Positions 1 to 9,549 are shown, counted from the first letter of the stretch. The stretch: DNA of 64,000 nucleotides from Mucilaginibacter sp. KACC 22063 (GCF_028736115.1 NZ_CP117877.1:4030001-4094000), one strand, 5' to 3'. The notes: generated from the letters alone by a model not told the origin. Program-made: numbers and translations.

Positions 1-9
1 TTATAAAGA

Positions 10-885
10 TCAATGATCAAGCGCCTGGCGTTTGATCAAACCTCCCTTAACTTCAGATACAGAGTAGGTGGTAATAAAAGCTGCCGGGTCTATCTGCTGC
101 ACTGTACTTACCAGCCTGGGTACTTCAAGGCGGGTGATTACGGTGTAAATAATATCAATGTGTTTATCATCAAAAGCAGTTTTGCCAAAACCACGTTCGC
201 CTTTATATATGGTTACGCCCCGGTGTAGTTGCCTTGTGATCACGTTTTTGATCAGGTCGCTTTTGGGCGAAACTATGGTTACTGCCGTATACTCATCTAT
301 ACCTAAAACAATATAATTGATAGTTTGCGAAGCCGCCAGGTAGGTAAGCACAGAATACAATGCTGATTGTACGCCCAACAAAAATGCAGCTACGCCAAAT
401 ATTACGATATTGATCAGCAGGATGATCTGACCGATTGATAATGCCGAACGTGGATTAATGTACATGGCCAGTATTTCGGTACCGTCAATTACGCAGCCCC
501 CACGCATGGCCAGGCCTATGCCTGCCCCTAAAAAGAACCCTCCAAAGACCGCTGTAAGCAGTTTATCATTGGTAACATGCGGGAAATTAATTAAATAAAG
601 TATTGCCGACAGTGCTAAAATTGCTAAAAAGGTCTTAACAGCGTATAGCTTACCGATACGTCGGTATCCTAAAAGGATGAATGGTACATTAATGATGATG
701 ATAAGCACGGAGATGGGCCAGTCTGTAGCCGAACTCACAAGCAATGATATGCCGGTTACACCGCCATCTATAAATTCATTGGGTATTAAAAAGCCTTTTA
801 AACCAAAGGCAGCACAAAGCACACCAACGATGATCAGGGGTATTCGCATTAACTCATTTCTAAGCAAGTCGTTTTTCTTTTTCAT
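10..885 (-). CDS. YitT family membrane protein with C-terminal DUF2179 domain
   Basis: Integral membrane protein of 291 residues. The first ~200 residues hold five or six hydrophobic segments, with the Gly-rich stretches typical of the YitT/DUF161 family (FIDGGVTGISLL, GGCVIDGTEILAM). Residues ~215-280 form a soluble alpha/beta tail matching DUF2179 (GVTIYKGERGFG). The family's transport substrate is not established. The length is normal and the gene is complete, with its stop only nine bases from the window edge, so its downstream neighbour is unseen. It is divergent from the Asp-box protein at 1168. Confident of the family, not of the function. Confidence 0.85.
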   Translation of the reverse strand: MKKKNDLLRNELMRIPLIIVGVLCAAFGLKGFLIPNEFIDGGVTGISLLVSSATDWPISVLIIIINVPFILLGYRRIGKLYAVKTFLAILALSAILYLINFPHVTNDKLLTAVFGGFFLGAGIGLAMRGGCVIDGTEILAMYINPRSALSIGQIILLINIVIFGVAAFLLGVQSALYSVLTYLAASQTINYIVLGIDEYTAVTIVSPKSDLIKNVITRQLHRGVTIYKGERGFGKTAFDDKHIDIIYTVITRLEVPRLVSTVQQIDPAAFITTYSVSEVKGGLIKRQALDH

Positions 886-1005
886 AGTTTTAAATGCTGG
901 TATGCCGATAAGATAATAAAATGTGGCTTATATTGGGCATTATGGGTTTCTTTAAAACGTGTAGTTTTTATAACGACAGCTTTAAAATATTTAAAATCAA
1001 GTGTT

Positions 1006-1035
1006 TTTGTAAACGGGTGCCTTATTGTAGATTTG
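1006..1035 (+). promoter_or_regulatory. Putative Bacteroidota promoter for the Asp-box protein
   Basis: TTTG at 1006-1009 and TAGATTTG at 1028-1035 fit the -33/-7 pattern (TTTG, then TAnnTTTG) with an 18-base spacer. The start codon is 132 bases further on, which implies a long leader, so the assignment is tentative. Confidence 0.35.
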
Positions 1036-1167
1036 CAATGTAACCGGTTTGTTGCAAACAGGATTATTGTAAAGGGCTATATTCATCGCGTTAAGTATTA
1101 TCGGGATGACGCGGCACAACTATCACATCGCGCAGCGGTAGCCATACTTAAATTTTATTGAATACTA

Positions 1168-2199
1168 ATGAAAATGCGAAGCGTAAAATATATACTATTT
1201 GTTTTCTTGTTCACCATTGTAAAGTTAAGCATTGCACAAACAGTAAGGGTTATAGAGCAGGGCAAACCTTGTAGCATAAGGGGGATGTCTGTAGTAAGCG
1301 ATAAGATAGCCTGGGTAAGCGGCAGTAACGGATATTTTGCAGTTACTGTTGATGGGGGTAAAACCTGGCAATGGCAGCAGGTGCAAGGTTACGAGAAAAG
1401 CGATTTTAGGGATATACATGCTTTTTCAGACAAGGAAGCTGTGATCATGAGCTCGGGAACTCCTGCTTTGGTGATGTTTACTGTTGATGGGGGTAATAAT
1501 TGGGAGGTAGCCTATCATAACGACGATAAGGCCGTTTTTTTAGATAACATGGATTTTGCTGACACTAAGAACGGCCTTATTGTTGGTGACCCTGTGGCTG
1601 GAAAATTTTTGATGCTGCAAACTGCTGACGGTGGCAGAACATGGCAAACAAAGGACGGCCCTGAAGCAAATGCGGGTGAGGCGGCTTTTGCTGCAAGCGG
1701 AAGCGGCTTGGTTATGCTGAAGGCAAACGGCGAATGTAACTTTGTAACAGGCGGAACAGTATCCAGGTTGGTGTTTGGTCATGAAGGAGCTTGGAGAAGC
1801 CTGCCATTGCCAATTGCACAGGCAGCAGACAGTAAAGGGGCTTTTGCACTAACTTTTGGAAATGGCTACGAAGTTTTTGTTGGCGGCGATTATAAACACC
1901 CTGCAAAGCGCGATTCTACCGTGTCTTATATTGCGGTAAAAGAAAGCACTTATAAACGGCAGTTAAGCCAAATCCCCCCCGGAGGTTTCCAATCGGGAAT
2001 ATGTTGGTTAGGCTTTGATTCATTTCTTTCAACAGGAACCAGCGGCAGCAATGTAACGATTGACGGTGGTGCAAACTGGCGGCTCATCAGTAAAGAAAGT
2101 TTTAACGTTTGCAAAAAATCGCCGGAAGGTAAATTGATTTTGCTGGCTGGCGATAAAGGCAAAATCGGCATTTGCAAAAATTATTTTCCTCATAACTAG
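1168..2199 (+). CDS. Secreted Asp-box / YCF48-like beta-propeller protein
   Basis: A 343-residue protein starting with a signal peptide (hydrophobic YILFVFLFTIVKLSIAQ, cleavage probably after the Ala of SIAQ). The rest is built from repeated Asp-box motifs: DGGKTWQW, DGGNNWEV, DGGRTWQT and DGGANWRL, spaced roughly 45-110 residues apart. These are the turn motifs of sialidase-like and photosystem II stability factor (YCF48/HCF136)-like propellers. Bacteroidota homologues are often labelled oxidoreductase, but no cofactor-binding motif is visible. It is probably periplasmic or surface exposed. The gene stands alone upstream of tRNA-Lys. The fold is well supported and the role is unknown. Confidence 0.75.
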   Translation: MKMRSVKYILFVFLFTIVKLSIAQTVRVIEQGKPCSIRGMSVVSDKIAWVSGSNGYFAVTVDGGKTWQWQQVQGYEKSDFRDIHAFSDKEAVIMSSGTPALVMFTVDGGNNWEVAYHNDDKAVFLDNMDFADTKNGLIVGDPVAGKFLMLQTADGGRTWQTKDGPEANAGEAAFAASGSGLVMLKANGECNFVTGGTVSRLVFGHEGAWRSLPLPIAQAADSKGAFALTFGNGYEVFVGGDYKHPAKRDSTVSYIAVKESTYKRQLSQIPPGGFQSGICWLGFDSFLSTGTSGSNVTIDGGANWRLISKESFNVCKKSPEGKLILLAGDKGKIGICKNYFPHN

Positions 2200-2237
2200 G
2201 GCACTAAAAAAAGATTTAAAATAATTGAAAATTTCTC

Positions 2238-2268
2238 TTGTAGGAAATACATAATAACTCTATATTTG
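2238..2268 (+). promoter_or_regulatory. Putative promoter of tRNA-Lys
   Basis: TTG at 2238-2240 and TATATTTG at 2261-2268 match the Bacteroidota -33/-7 pattern with a 20-base spacer. The -7 box lies 45 bases before the mature tRNA, a plausible short 5' leader. Confidence 0.55.
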
Positions 2269-2313
2269 CACCACTTTAAAGGAAACGGTTAAACGTTCTA
2301 AACAAAGTTAAAT

Positions 2314-2386
2314 GATTCCGTAGCTCAGCCGGTAGAGCATAACACTTTTAATGTTGGGGTCCTGGGTTCGAGTCCCAGCGGGATCA
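2314..2386 (+). tRNA. tRNA-Lys (anticodon TTT)
   Basis: A 73-nt cloverleaf. The acceptor arm GATTCCG pairs with CGGGATC, ending in discriminator A at 2386. The D arm is GCTC...GAGC. The anticodon stem TAACA/TGTTG encloses the loop CTTTTAA, giving anticodon TTT (Lys). The T arm CTGGG/CCCAG encloses TTCGAGT. The 3' CCA is not encoded, so it must be added after transcription. A promoter lies upstream and a terminator directly downstream, making this a single-gene transcription unit. Confidence 0.96.
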
Positions 2387-2389
2387 CAG

Positions 2390-2413
2390 AAAAGCCACCA
2401 AACGGTGGCTTTT
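2390..2413 (+). terminator. Intrinsic terminator of tRNA-Lys
   Basis: The stem AAAAGCCACC / GGTGGCTTTT closes a 4-base loop three bases after the tRNA and runs into a T-rich tract. Confidence 0.8.
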
Positions 2414-2737
2414 CTTATTATATCCGCATCCGAAGGATTTTTCTGAGAAGGCTTACCAAATTTCATTAAACACTACCAGCCTATCCTTGCCGTGTTTGGG
2501 TAACGAAAAAAAAGTTCATTTTGCTATTCTCAGCGCATACAATGCCCTGTTATAAAGAATGATTTGCTGATGCTCAAAAGTGCTGTTTTATAAAAAACTA
2601 CCGCAGGCAACTAAATTGCGGTATTGACTGCGCACTAATTAAAAGATTCTGGCTCGCCTGAAGAAGATAGGATTCACAAAAATGCGCGGTTCATCGCACT
2701 AAAGGATGCTTTAGCTGTTTCACCATTTTGATGATAG
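2414..2737. other. Intergenic region without a recognised gene
   Basis: A 324-base gap between the tRNA terminator and the thymidine kinase stop codon. The only structure seen is a small hairpin near 2609-2632 (TACCGCA...TGCGGTA). Short open frames here lack recognisable protein features and are not reported. Confidence 0.5.
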
Positions 2738-3316
2738 CTATCCCGCATTATAACAAACCCTGCAGCGTGGCTCGTAGCTTTCCTTTTCGCCAAGCAATAT
2801 CTTTGCCCCGTCGGGCACCAGACGGTACGAATAAAGCGCCGGGCTGCCGCATTGAACACAAACCGCGTAAACTTTGGTTACTGACTCGGCAGTGGCCATA
2901 ATAGCTGGCATAGGGCCAAAGGGCTTACCTTTAAAGTCCATATCAAGTCCGGCCACAATCACCCTGATACCCCGGTTAGCCAGTGTATTGCACACATGCG
3001 GAAGTTCATCATCAAAAAACTGAGCCTCGTCAATACCAACTACATCAACGTTATCGGTGATCATTAATAAAATGGCCGATGAATGGTCGACAGGTATAGA
3101 AGGAATGGTATTTTGATTATGCGATACAACAGCAGTTTCGTCATACCGTACATCTGTTTTAGGCTTAAATATTTCTACACGAAGCTTAGCAATTTGGGCA
3201 CGGCGCAACCTGCGGATCAGCTCTTCGGTTTTTCCCGAAAACATAGAGCCGCATATCACCTCAATGCTTCCACCTACTTCACTTTTTCTTTTAAAAACAT
3301 CTTCGCTGAACAGCAT
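2738..3316 (-). CDS. tdk: Thymidine kinase (type II, TK1-like)
   Basis: Phosphorylates thymidine to dTMP with ATP in the pyrimidine salvage pathway (cytoplasm). The 192-residue length is normal. Visible motifs are the P-loop GSMFSGKTEELIRR near residue 23, the Walker-B-like DEAQFF carrying the probable catalytic Glu, and paired zinc cysteines CVQC and CRVC of the TK1 lasso domain. The N-terminal stretch MLFSEDVFKRKSEVGGSIEV is usual for Bacteroidota homologues. The gene is divergent from the Glu/Pro-rich protein at 3392 and is apparently monocistronic. Confidence 0.96.
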   Translation of the reverse strand: MLFSEDVFKRKSEVGGSIEVICGSMFSGKTEELIRRLRRAQIAKLRVEIFKPKTDVRYDETAVVSHNQNTIPSIPVDHSSAILLMITDNVDVVGIDEAQFFDDELPHVCNTLANRGIRVIVAGLDMDFKGKPFGPMPAIMATAESVTKVYAVCVQCGSPALYSYRLVPDGAKILLGEKESYEPRCRVCYNAG

Positions 3317-3391
3317 GTATAACTTATTAGAGCCTGCTAATATCAGAATTTAATACTATTTTTGATAGGCATTTTCCTAACATTACTATTT

Positions 3392-4927
3392 ATGAGGCAA
3401 CAGGATGTTTTTAAAAAGGTAGGTAACATACTGAATGAATTGGTGGAACAGTATGAATACCTGAAAGCGCAAAGTGATCATATAAACGACCTTGAACTTG
3501 AACTTTTTGCTGCAAACGCTCACTTTCTGACAGACCACCTGGAGATACTGAGAAAGCTGAATGAGCATATTACCAAGAGCCTTCCACCGCATGGCGAAAC
3601 TGCACTACCAGCTCATGAAGAACCGGCCTTGCCTGCACATGAGGAATTGCCTATAAATACCCTGCCTGCCATTGAACCAATAGCCGATTACTTTCAGGAT
3701 GTAAGTTCGGAAATTGATCCTACACTTTTTGTAAAACCGGCAGAACCTGAAATACCTACCGAGCCACAGCCGGCCTTTACCTCGGACGTAACTATTTTAC
3801 CCGGTGTGTTCCATTTTGAACCGCCTGTAAAGGAAGAAAAGCCGGAGGAAAACACCTTCGTATTTCACCATCACAGCGAAGCTGAAACGGAGCAACATAC
3901 GGAAAAAGACCACACAGGATCTTTTGAAGATTACACCCAACCGCAGGAAGAGGATACACATGAGCATGGTAATTTTGATGTAGTTACAAATGCAGAACCT
4001 GCAATTACGGAAGATGTAACTCCCCCTGATAGTTATGCTGCACAAAGCGAAGAACCAGAACAGGTGCAGGAGTCTTTTATAGCCCCTGTTGCTGCCGCAC
4101 CAGTACCTGAAACAGGTACACCTTATACGCATTTCCGTATAGAACAGCCCGAAGAAACGGAGCAACCCATAAATGAAGAGCCGGCAACTCATGAGGAAGA
4201 AGCACAACAACCTATAAAAACGTATACCGAACCAGTATACCCTCATGATGAAGTGCCAGCTGCCCCTGTTGAAGAAGAGCATATCCACCAGCCTTTATAT
4301 ACACCCCAAGCGCCTGAACAACCTGTTGCTAACATTGATTTAGGTAGCGCTGATGATAACGACCGTTTTTCATTTATCAGAAGCTCGGAGCCTGAAATAC
4401 CTCATCAAAATCTTGAAATCAATGAAACCAAGACATGGGAAAGCGAACCGGAAGAACATACAAGTCCTGTTATACCTCAGCCTCTTACAGAACAAACACC
4501 GGTAACGGAAACTTCTACTGCACAACAATTCTCTTATAGCAGCCCTGCAGTAAGCCATGAACCTGCTGAAGTAAAACCATCAGAGCCAGAAAAGCCAATG
4601 ACGCTTAACGAGCGTTTATCGGCTCAAAGGACTGCTGCTAACAACACGGCGGCATCGTCATACAGCGCTCCTGCCTCAAGCCAGGCGCCTGTAAAAGACC
4701 TGAAGTCTGCCATTACCTTAAATGACAAGATGCTGTTTGTACGTGATTTATTTAACGGCTACAGCCTTGCCTACAGCGAAGCTATTGAGATCCTTAACCG
4801 TTTCAATAATTTTGAGGATGCCAATCGCTTCTTAACAGCCAATTATGTTGACAAAAATAACTGGGCAGCAAAACAGTCAACAGCCGATAAGTTTTACGAT
4901 TTCCTGAAACGCAGATTCGCTAACTAA
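3392..4927 (+). CDS. Glu/Pro-rich protein with conserved N- and C-terminal segments, function unknown
   Basis: About 511 residues from the ATG at 3392; an in-frame ATG at 3362 would add an unlikely hydrophobic tail. Residues ~1-65 form a helical, coiled-coil-like segment (ILNELVEQYEYLKAQSDHIN). Residues ~65-400 are low-complexity, rich in Glu, Pro, Thr and His, and probably disordered. The last ~100 residues are well ordered and helical, starting near LNDKMLFVRDLFNGYSLAY and ending KFYDFLKRRFAN. This arrangement suggests a scaffold or adaptor joining two small interaction domains. The stop overlaps the convergent rodA stop by 8 bases. No family function is recognised, although the C-terminal segment looks conserved in Sphingobacteriaceae. 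Confidence 0.75.
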   Translation: MRQQDVFKKVGNILNELVEQYEYLKAQSDHINDLELELFAANAHFLTDHLEILRKLNEHITKSLPPHGETALPAHEEPALPAHEELPINTLPAIEPIADYFQDVSSEIDPTLFVKPAEPEIPTEPQPAFTSDVTILPGVFHFEPPVKEEKPEENTFVFHHHSEAETEQHTEKDHTGSFEDYTQPQEEDTHEHGNFDVVTNAEPAITEDVTPPDSYAAQSEEPEQVQESFIAPVAAAPVPETGTPYTHFRIEQPEETEQPINEEPATHEEEAQQPIKTYTEPVYPHDEVPAAPVEEEHIHQPLYTPQAPEQPVANIDLGSADDNDRFSFIRSSEPEIPHQNLEINETKTWESEPEEHTSPVIPQPLTEQTPVTETSTAQQFSYSSPAVSHEPAEVKPSEPEKPMTLNERLSAQRTAANNTAASSYSAPASSQAPVKDLKSAITLNDKMLFVRDLFNGYSLAYSEAIEILNRFNNFEDANRFLTANYVDKNNWAAKQSTADKFYDFLKRRFAN

Positions 4928-6203
4928 GGAAGCCCATCCGGTTGGAGTCGAGTTTTATCAGGATAAACAATAACATGGTAAAGCTCCAAAGTGAAGAACC
5001 GCCATAGCTGATAAATGGCAATGGGATACCTATTACCGGCACCAGGCCTATCGTCATGCCGATATTAATAATTACGTGGAAGAAAATGACGGATGCCACG
5101 CCATAAGCGTATATCCTTGAAAAAGGTGATCGCTGCCGTTCGGCTATTACAATGATCCGCAATACCAGGAATAGATATAAACCAAGCAAAACCGCCGAGC
5201 CTGCAAAGCCCCACTCCTCGCCTACGGTACAAAAAATAAAGTCGGTACTTTGGGCAGGCACAAATGAATATTTAGTCTGCGTACCTTGCAAATAACCTTT
5301 ACCCCATAACTTGCCAGAGCCTATGGCAATTTTAGACTGGTTTACGTTATATCCTTTCTTACGTAAATCATTAGTCAGCCCAAGCAAGATATCGATCCGT
5401 TCTTTCTGATGCTGCTTTAATACATGCAGGTATATGTATTTAACGCTGAATATAAAGCTAATGGAGATAGCCAGACCTATCAGCACTGTTATTAAAACAT
5501 TACGGTGCCTTCTAAACAATAATACAATGAGCACACCTATGGCTATCAGCCCGATAACCAGGTACAACTGATTAAATAACAAGGCAAGTACAAACAATAG
5601 TATCCCCATGCCAATGCTTATCAAAAACCAGGGAGATAAGCCTTCGCGGTAGAGTACAAATATGAGCGAGCAGAATACCAGCGTTGAACCCGTATCCGGC
5701 TGCAGCATAATTAAAAGCATGGGTAAGCCAATAATAGCAGCTGCTGAAAGCATCGAACGCCATTCGGTAATACGGATGTTTGTTCCGCTCAGATAGCGGG
5801 CAAGTAGTATACAGGTAGTTACCTTGGCAAACTCCGACGGTTGCAGCCTGAAACTGCCTATGGGTATCCAGGCCTGGTTACCACCTACATTACGCCCCAC
5901 AACCAACACCGCTATCAATAAAACGATGGTTATGACATAAAAGACGGATGCAAAGGCAATAAAGAAGCGGTTATCCAGCAGTAATATCACTATGCCAAGT
6001 ACAATTGACGTCATGATGAAGATAAATTGCTTACCGTAATTGGTGTCAAAATCAACAAATCCCGGATGCCTAGCATCATACACTGCCGAATGAATATTGA
6101 ACCAACCTATAGCACAAAGCATAAGGTACAACAGTACCGTTAGCCAGTCGACGTTAAAAAAGAAACCACGTTGTTGAGCCGGGCTGTTGTTATAGTTGGC
6201 CAT
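4920..6203 (-). CDS. rodA: RodA, SEDS-family peptidoglycan glycosyltransferase
   Basis: Polymerises lipid II glycan strands during cell elongation, working with the PBP2 transpeptidase encoded next to it. The 427-residue polytopic protein shows about ten hydrophobic segments and the SEDS signatures RLQPSEFAKV, LQPDTGSTLVF, AIGSGKLWGKG, FVPAQSTDFIF and PLPFISYGGSSL. Its start lies 14 bases inside the end of mrdA, so the two are translationally coupled. It is the last gene of the mreBCD-mrdA-rodA operon. Length and motifs are those of an intact protein. Confidence 0.96.
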   Translation of the reverse strand: MANYNNSPAQQRGFFFNVDWLTVLLYLMLCAIGWFNIHSAVYDARHPGFVDFDTNYGKQFIFIMTSIVLGIVILLLDNRFFIAFASVFYVITIVLLIAVLVVGRNVGGNQAWIPIGSFRLQPSEFAKVTTCILLARYLSGTNIRITEWRSMLSAAAIIGLPMLLIMLQPDTGSTLVFCSLIFVLYREGLSPWFLISIGMGILLFVLALLFNQLYLVIGLIAIGVLIVLLFRRHRNVLITVLIGLAISISFIFSVKYIYLHVLKQHQKERIDILLGLTNDLRKKGYNVNQSKIAIGSGKLWGKGYLQGTQTKYSFVPAQSTDFIFCTVGEEWGFAGSAVLLGLYLFLVLRIIVIAERQRSPFSRIYAYGVASVIFFHVIINIGMTIGLVPVIGIPLPFISYGGSSLWSFTMLLFILIKLDSNRMGFLS

Positions 6204-8208
6204 CTTCCTTTCGTTTAAACTGGGCAGCGTAAATCCGTGCGATTGAATCCTTTTTATTTCTCTTACCCGCCGACTTTAAACCAACCGGAGCACGCAAGGT
6301 ATCTCCTTTTTGCTTTTTAGACGTATCCTTACCCATGCGCCTTAAGCTATCTTGTTTAGTCCTTATGGCTTTAATCTGTGCCGGAGTTGGCGGCAGCAGG
6401 TTAGCATTCTCGTAATAATCAGGGCGGATGCCTGATGGCCTTGCAGTGATTTGGCCGCGCAGGTATTGCTCAACAATAAAACTGGCAATCGGCGCTGCCC
6501 AGGTACCACCATCGCCAGAGTTTTCTACGATACAGGCAATGGCAATCTTTGGATTTTCGCGCGGGGCAAAGGCTACAAACAGCGAGTGGTTTTTACCATG
6601 CGGATTTTGCGCCGTACCTGTTTTACCACACATATTAATGCCCGGTATACGTGACCCGGCAGCGGTACCACGTTCAACCACCTGCTGCATACCATTGATA
6701 ACAGGTTCAAAGTATTGCGCATCAATACCCACAAAATGCTTTTCTGTAAATTCTTTTTTAATGACATTCTTATCGCCAAAAGCTTTGATCAGGTGCGGCG
6801 TATAATAATAACCATGATTAGCTATGGTACACTCAATATTTGCCAGCTGCAACGGAGTAGCTTCCAGCTCACCCTGGCCAATAGCCAGTGATATAATAGA
6901 TGTTGCACGCCAGTGGTTAGCGCCAAACACGTTGTCATAATGCAAAGGTGTTGGTACATTACCCCGCCCCTCGTGCGGTAGATCGACACCCAGCTTAACA
7001 CCAAAACCAAACTGGTTTACTTTCTCTTTCCAATCGGCAAAAGTACTGCGGGTGTTTTTACCCCCATGCTCGTTCATAATCTTATTGAACACGCTACAAA
7101 AGTAAACGTTACATGAACCGGCTATGGCTAATGACAGATCGGTAACGCCATGATGGTGGGTACACTTTACCATGTGATTACCAGCCCAATATCCTCCGTT
7201 ACAGAAATAGGTGTCCTGCGGGGTTAATATACCTTGCTGCAAAGCAATCAATGCACTTAACGGCTTAAAGGATGAGCCTGGCGGATAATAAGCCTGTATC
7301 GGACGAATGAACAATGGGTTGTAAGGATCATCGTAAAGCTTGCTTACATTGTTTCCACGCTCACGGCCAACCATCAGGTTTGGATCATAGGTAGGGCTGC
7401 TTACAAAAGCTAATATTTCGCCGGTTGATGGCTCTATAGCTACAATACTACCAACCTTGTTTTTCATCAGCCTTTCGCCAAGCTTTTGTATTTTGCTATC
7501 TAAGGACGAAATCAAACGCTCACCCGCAACGGCAACGGTATCATAAGCCCCATTTGCAAATGACCCTTTAGGGATATTACGCGAATCCACCATCATATTC
7601 CTGACACCGCGCTGCCCACGTAAAAGATCTTCGTAAGCCTTTTCAACACCGGTACGGCCAATGTAATCACCCGGACGGTAATACCCATGCGAACGCTCGA
7701 TATCCCGGTCGGTTACCTCACCAATATATCCTAAGAATTGCGCAGCAGATGAATCGGGGTAAGTGCGTATGGTACGCGGCTGCACACTGAAGCCAGGAAA
7801 CTCTGACATGCGCTCCTGTAATGAAGCCCAGAGCCTGGCAGGCAGCTGTTTCTCAAAAGTTGATTCGCGGTAAGGTGAATATTTTACCGCCTTGGTAAAA
7901 CGCTTATCGAAACCGGCTTTATCAATGCCTATCATCCGGCAAAACTCCAGCGTATCAAATGCTTTAACTTCGTTGGGTATTACGGTGATGTCATAAACCG
8001 GCTCGTTTTGTACGAGTATCTTGCCGTTGCGGTCAAGTATAGGTCCGCGGGCAGGATATTGTATAAAACGGCGAATAACATTGCTCTTAGACGCAAGTAA
8101 ATACTTATCGTCCATAATCTGCATATAGAAAAGACGGGCCAGCAATACAACGATAAGCGTTATAAATATACCGGCAATAACATATCTGCGCGCAAAAAAA
8201 GTATTCAT
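6190..8208 (-). CDS. mrdA: Penicillin-binding protein 2 (elongasome transpeptidase)
   Basis: Class B PBP of 672 residues that cross-links peptidoglycan in the elongasome. One membrane anchor lies at residues ~10-30 (YVIAGIFITLIVVLLARLF), followed by the PBP dimerisation domain and the transpeptidase domain. The nucleophile Ser312 is in GSSFK, the SxN motif is probably SCN (GSCNVYFCS), and KTGT starts at Lys529. The ~60 residues after the catalytic domain are Lys/Arg-rich and probably disordered, as in other Bacteroidota PBP2s. It overlaps mreD by 4 bases and rodA by 14. Confidence 0.96.
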   Translation of the reverse strand: MNTFFARRYVIAGIFITLIVVLLARLFYMQIMDDKYLLASKSNVIRRFIQYPARGPILDRNGKILVQNEPVYDITVIPNEVKAFDTLEFCRMIGIDKAGFDKRFTKAVKYSPYRESTFEKQLPARLWASLQERMSEFPGFSVQPRTIRTYPDSSAAQFLGYIGEVTDRDIERSHGYYRPGDYIGRTGVEKAYEDLLRGQRGVRNMMVDSRNIPKGSFANGAYDTVAVAGERLISSLDSKIQKLGERLMKNKVGSIVAIEPSTGEILAFVSSPTYDPNLMVGRERGNNVSKLYDDPYNPLFIRPIQAYYPPGSSFKPLSALIALQQGILTPQDTYFCNGGYWAGNHMVKCTHHHGVTDLSLAIAGSCNVYFCSVFNKIMNEHGGKNTRSTFADWKEKVNQFGFGVKLGVDLPHEGRGNVPTPLHYDNVFGANHWRATSIISLAIGQGELEATPLQLANIECTIANHGYYYTPHLIKAFGDKNVIKKEFTEKHFVGIDAQYFEPVINGMQQVVERGTAAGSRIPGINMCGKTGTAQNPHGKNHSLFVAFAPRENPKIAIACIVENSGDGGTWAAPIASFIVEQYLRGQITARPSGIRPDYYENANLLPPTPAQIKAIRTKQDSLRRMGKDTSKKQKGDTLRAPVGLKSAGKRNKKDSIARIYAAQFKRKEDGQL

Positions 8209-8723
8209 TTCCGTTCCCTGCTTCTAAAAAATAGGAAGCCTGATATCAACATCAAAAATATAGTAAAAATTGAACTAAATATAAAACGGATAAAGGTGTA
8301 ACGTATTTCAGATAGCCTGAAAACTTCGAGGTTGAACAGAAAAAAATGATGGAAAAGGGTAAGTATAGTGGCGTAGGTAAAAAACCACCGAAAACCCATT
8401 ACACTTAGTGTGGGCTCGGGTTCGTTATCAAAGCCATCCTTTTGCACAGTGATACTGATAAACATAACGCGAACCATCGCCAGCAATACACAAGCTGATG
8501 CATGTAAACCCGGGGTATCGTAAAAAGCATCAATGGTAAGTCCTAATATAAATGACAGTAAGAATAACAGCAGGTTTGGCGTTTCAAACGGCAGCAGCAG
8601 TATAAAGATAATATACGGATAAGGCGTTGACAGATTGTACAGCGTCAGGTTTTTCAACAGGAATACCTGAAGAAATACCAGCGCCAAAAAGCGCAGAAGA
8701 TTTATAAATATCGTTCTACTCAT
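8205..8723 (-). CDS. mreD: MreD, rod-shape-determining membrane protein
   Basis: A small integral membrane protein of 172 residues with about five hydrophobic helices, identified mainly by hydrophobicity profile, length and position between mreC and mrdA. MreD links MreC and MreB to the PBP2/RodA machinery. It overlaps mreC by 8 bases and mrdA by 4, which supports coupled translation. Sequence conservation in this family is weak, so the operon context carries much of the call. Confidence 0.9.
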   Translation of the reverse strand: MSRTIFINLLRFLALVFLQVFLLKNLTLYNLSTPYPYIIFILLLPFETPNLLLFLLSFILGLTIDAFYDTPGLHASACVLLAMVRVMFISITVQKDGFDNEPEPTLSVMGFRWFFTYATILTLFHHFFLFNLEVFRLSEIRYTFIRFIFSSIFTIFLMLISGFLFFRSRERK

Positions 8724-9549
8724 CTTTCTTTTGCTGTGCTTCCAGGGTAGCCTGTTCTAAAGCCATTTTATCTTTAATCACGTAAACATATTCCAACCGG
8801 CTAAAGTCGACAGATAAAGCCACTTCCATATTCAGGAAAAAGCCGCCGCTTTTAGCTTTAAGGTTACTGATCTTGCCGATTTTAATACCCGCAGGCCATA
8901 ACGAAAATCCTGACGTTACTACATCTTCGCCCACATGCGGCTTAACATGGTTGGGGATATCTATCAGCAAACCGGTATGCGGGCCAAGTTCATCATCCCA
9001 CACCATTGAGCCAATATCCCGTGTATCTGCCAGCATCGCACTCACTTTAGAGTCTTTGTGTAAAAACGACCTGATGGTGGCAAAATGCGGCGACACATTT
9101 ACCACAATGCCCACTAAGCCCGAGCTGCATATTACCCCCATTTCTTTAGCAATACCTTCGTTACTGCCCCGGTTAATGGTAATGTAGTTGTTAGCCCGGT
9201 TCACCGAGTTGTTGATCACCTTGGCGGCAATATAAGTATAACGCTGATGGAATACAGTATCTGTGACCTCGTGTTTGGCTGCTGTATCTGCATAGAATGA
9301 TGATGCCAGTTCGTTGTGCAACTTGGCATTCTCCTTCACCAGACTGTCATTTATTTCCCTTAGCGCAAGGTACTGGTTCAACTTATTTACACGGCCGTAA
9401 ATGTTGCCCGTAACCTGGTTTGAACTATTGATGAAAGTAGCTTTTTGAAAAGAGTTGTACTTTATGTAAATAACCAGTGAACTTATCTCAAAAATCAGAA
9501 ACAGGAAGAATGCGTTGTACTTGCTGATAAATATCAAAAGGTTACGCAT
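8716..9549 (-). CDS. mreC: MreC, rod-shape-determining protein
   Basis: A 277-residue bitopic protein with an N-terminal membrane segment at residues ~8-28. It has a coiled coil around residues 55-90 (LALREINDSLVKENAKLHNE) and then the two beta domains of MreC (NRGSNEGIAKEMGVICSSGLVG, with later GEDVVTSGFSLWPAGIKIG). It organises PBP2 in the periplasm. The C-terminal tail is charged and short. It is separated from mreB by an 85-base spacer containing an imperfect inverted repeat, and overlaps mreD. Confidence 0.95.
   Translation of the reverse strand: MRNLLIFISKYNAFFLFLIFEISSLVIYIKYNSFQKATFINSSNQVTGNIYGRVNKLNQYLALREINDSLVKENAKLHNELASSFYADTAAKHEVTDTVFHQRYTYIAAKVINNSVNRANNYITINRGSNEGIAKEMGVICSSGLVGIVVNVSPHFATIRSFLHKDSKVSAMLADTRDIGSMVWDDELGPHTGLLIDIPNHVKPHVGEDVVTSGFSLWPAGIKIGKISNLKAKSGGFFLNMEVALSVDFSRLEYVYVIKDKMALEQATLEAQQKKDE

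Noticed and set aside
2674..2859. Short reverse frame overlapping the end of tdk
   Set aside because: It lies mostly inside tdk in another frame and has no supporting start context or domain.
3797..4288. 163-codon reverse-strand frame within the Glu/Pro-rich gene
   Set aside because: It is antisense to a low-complexity Glu/Pro coding region, which yields long Cys/Phe/Arg-rich shadow frames, and it lacks any recognisable domain.
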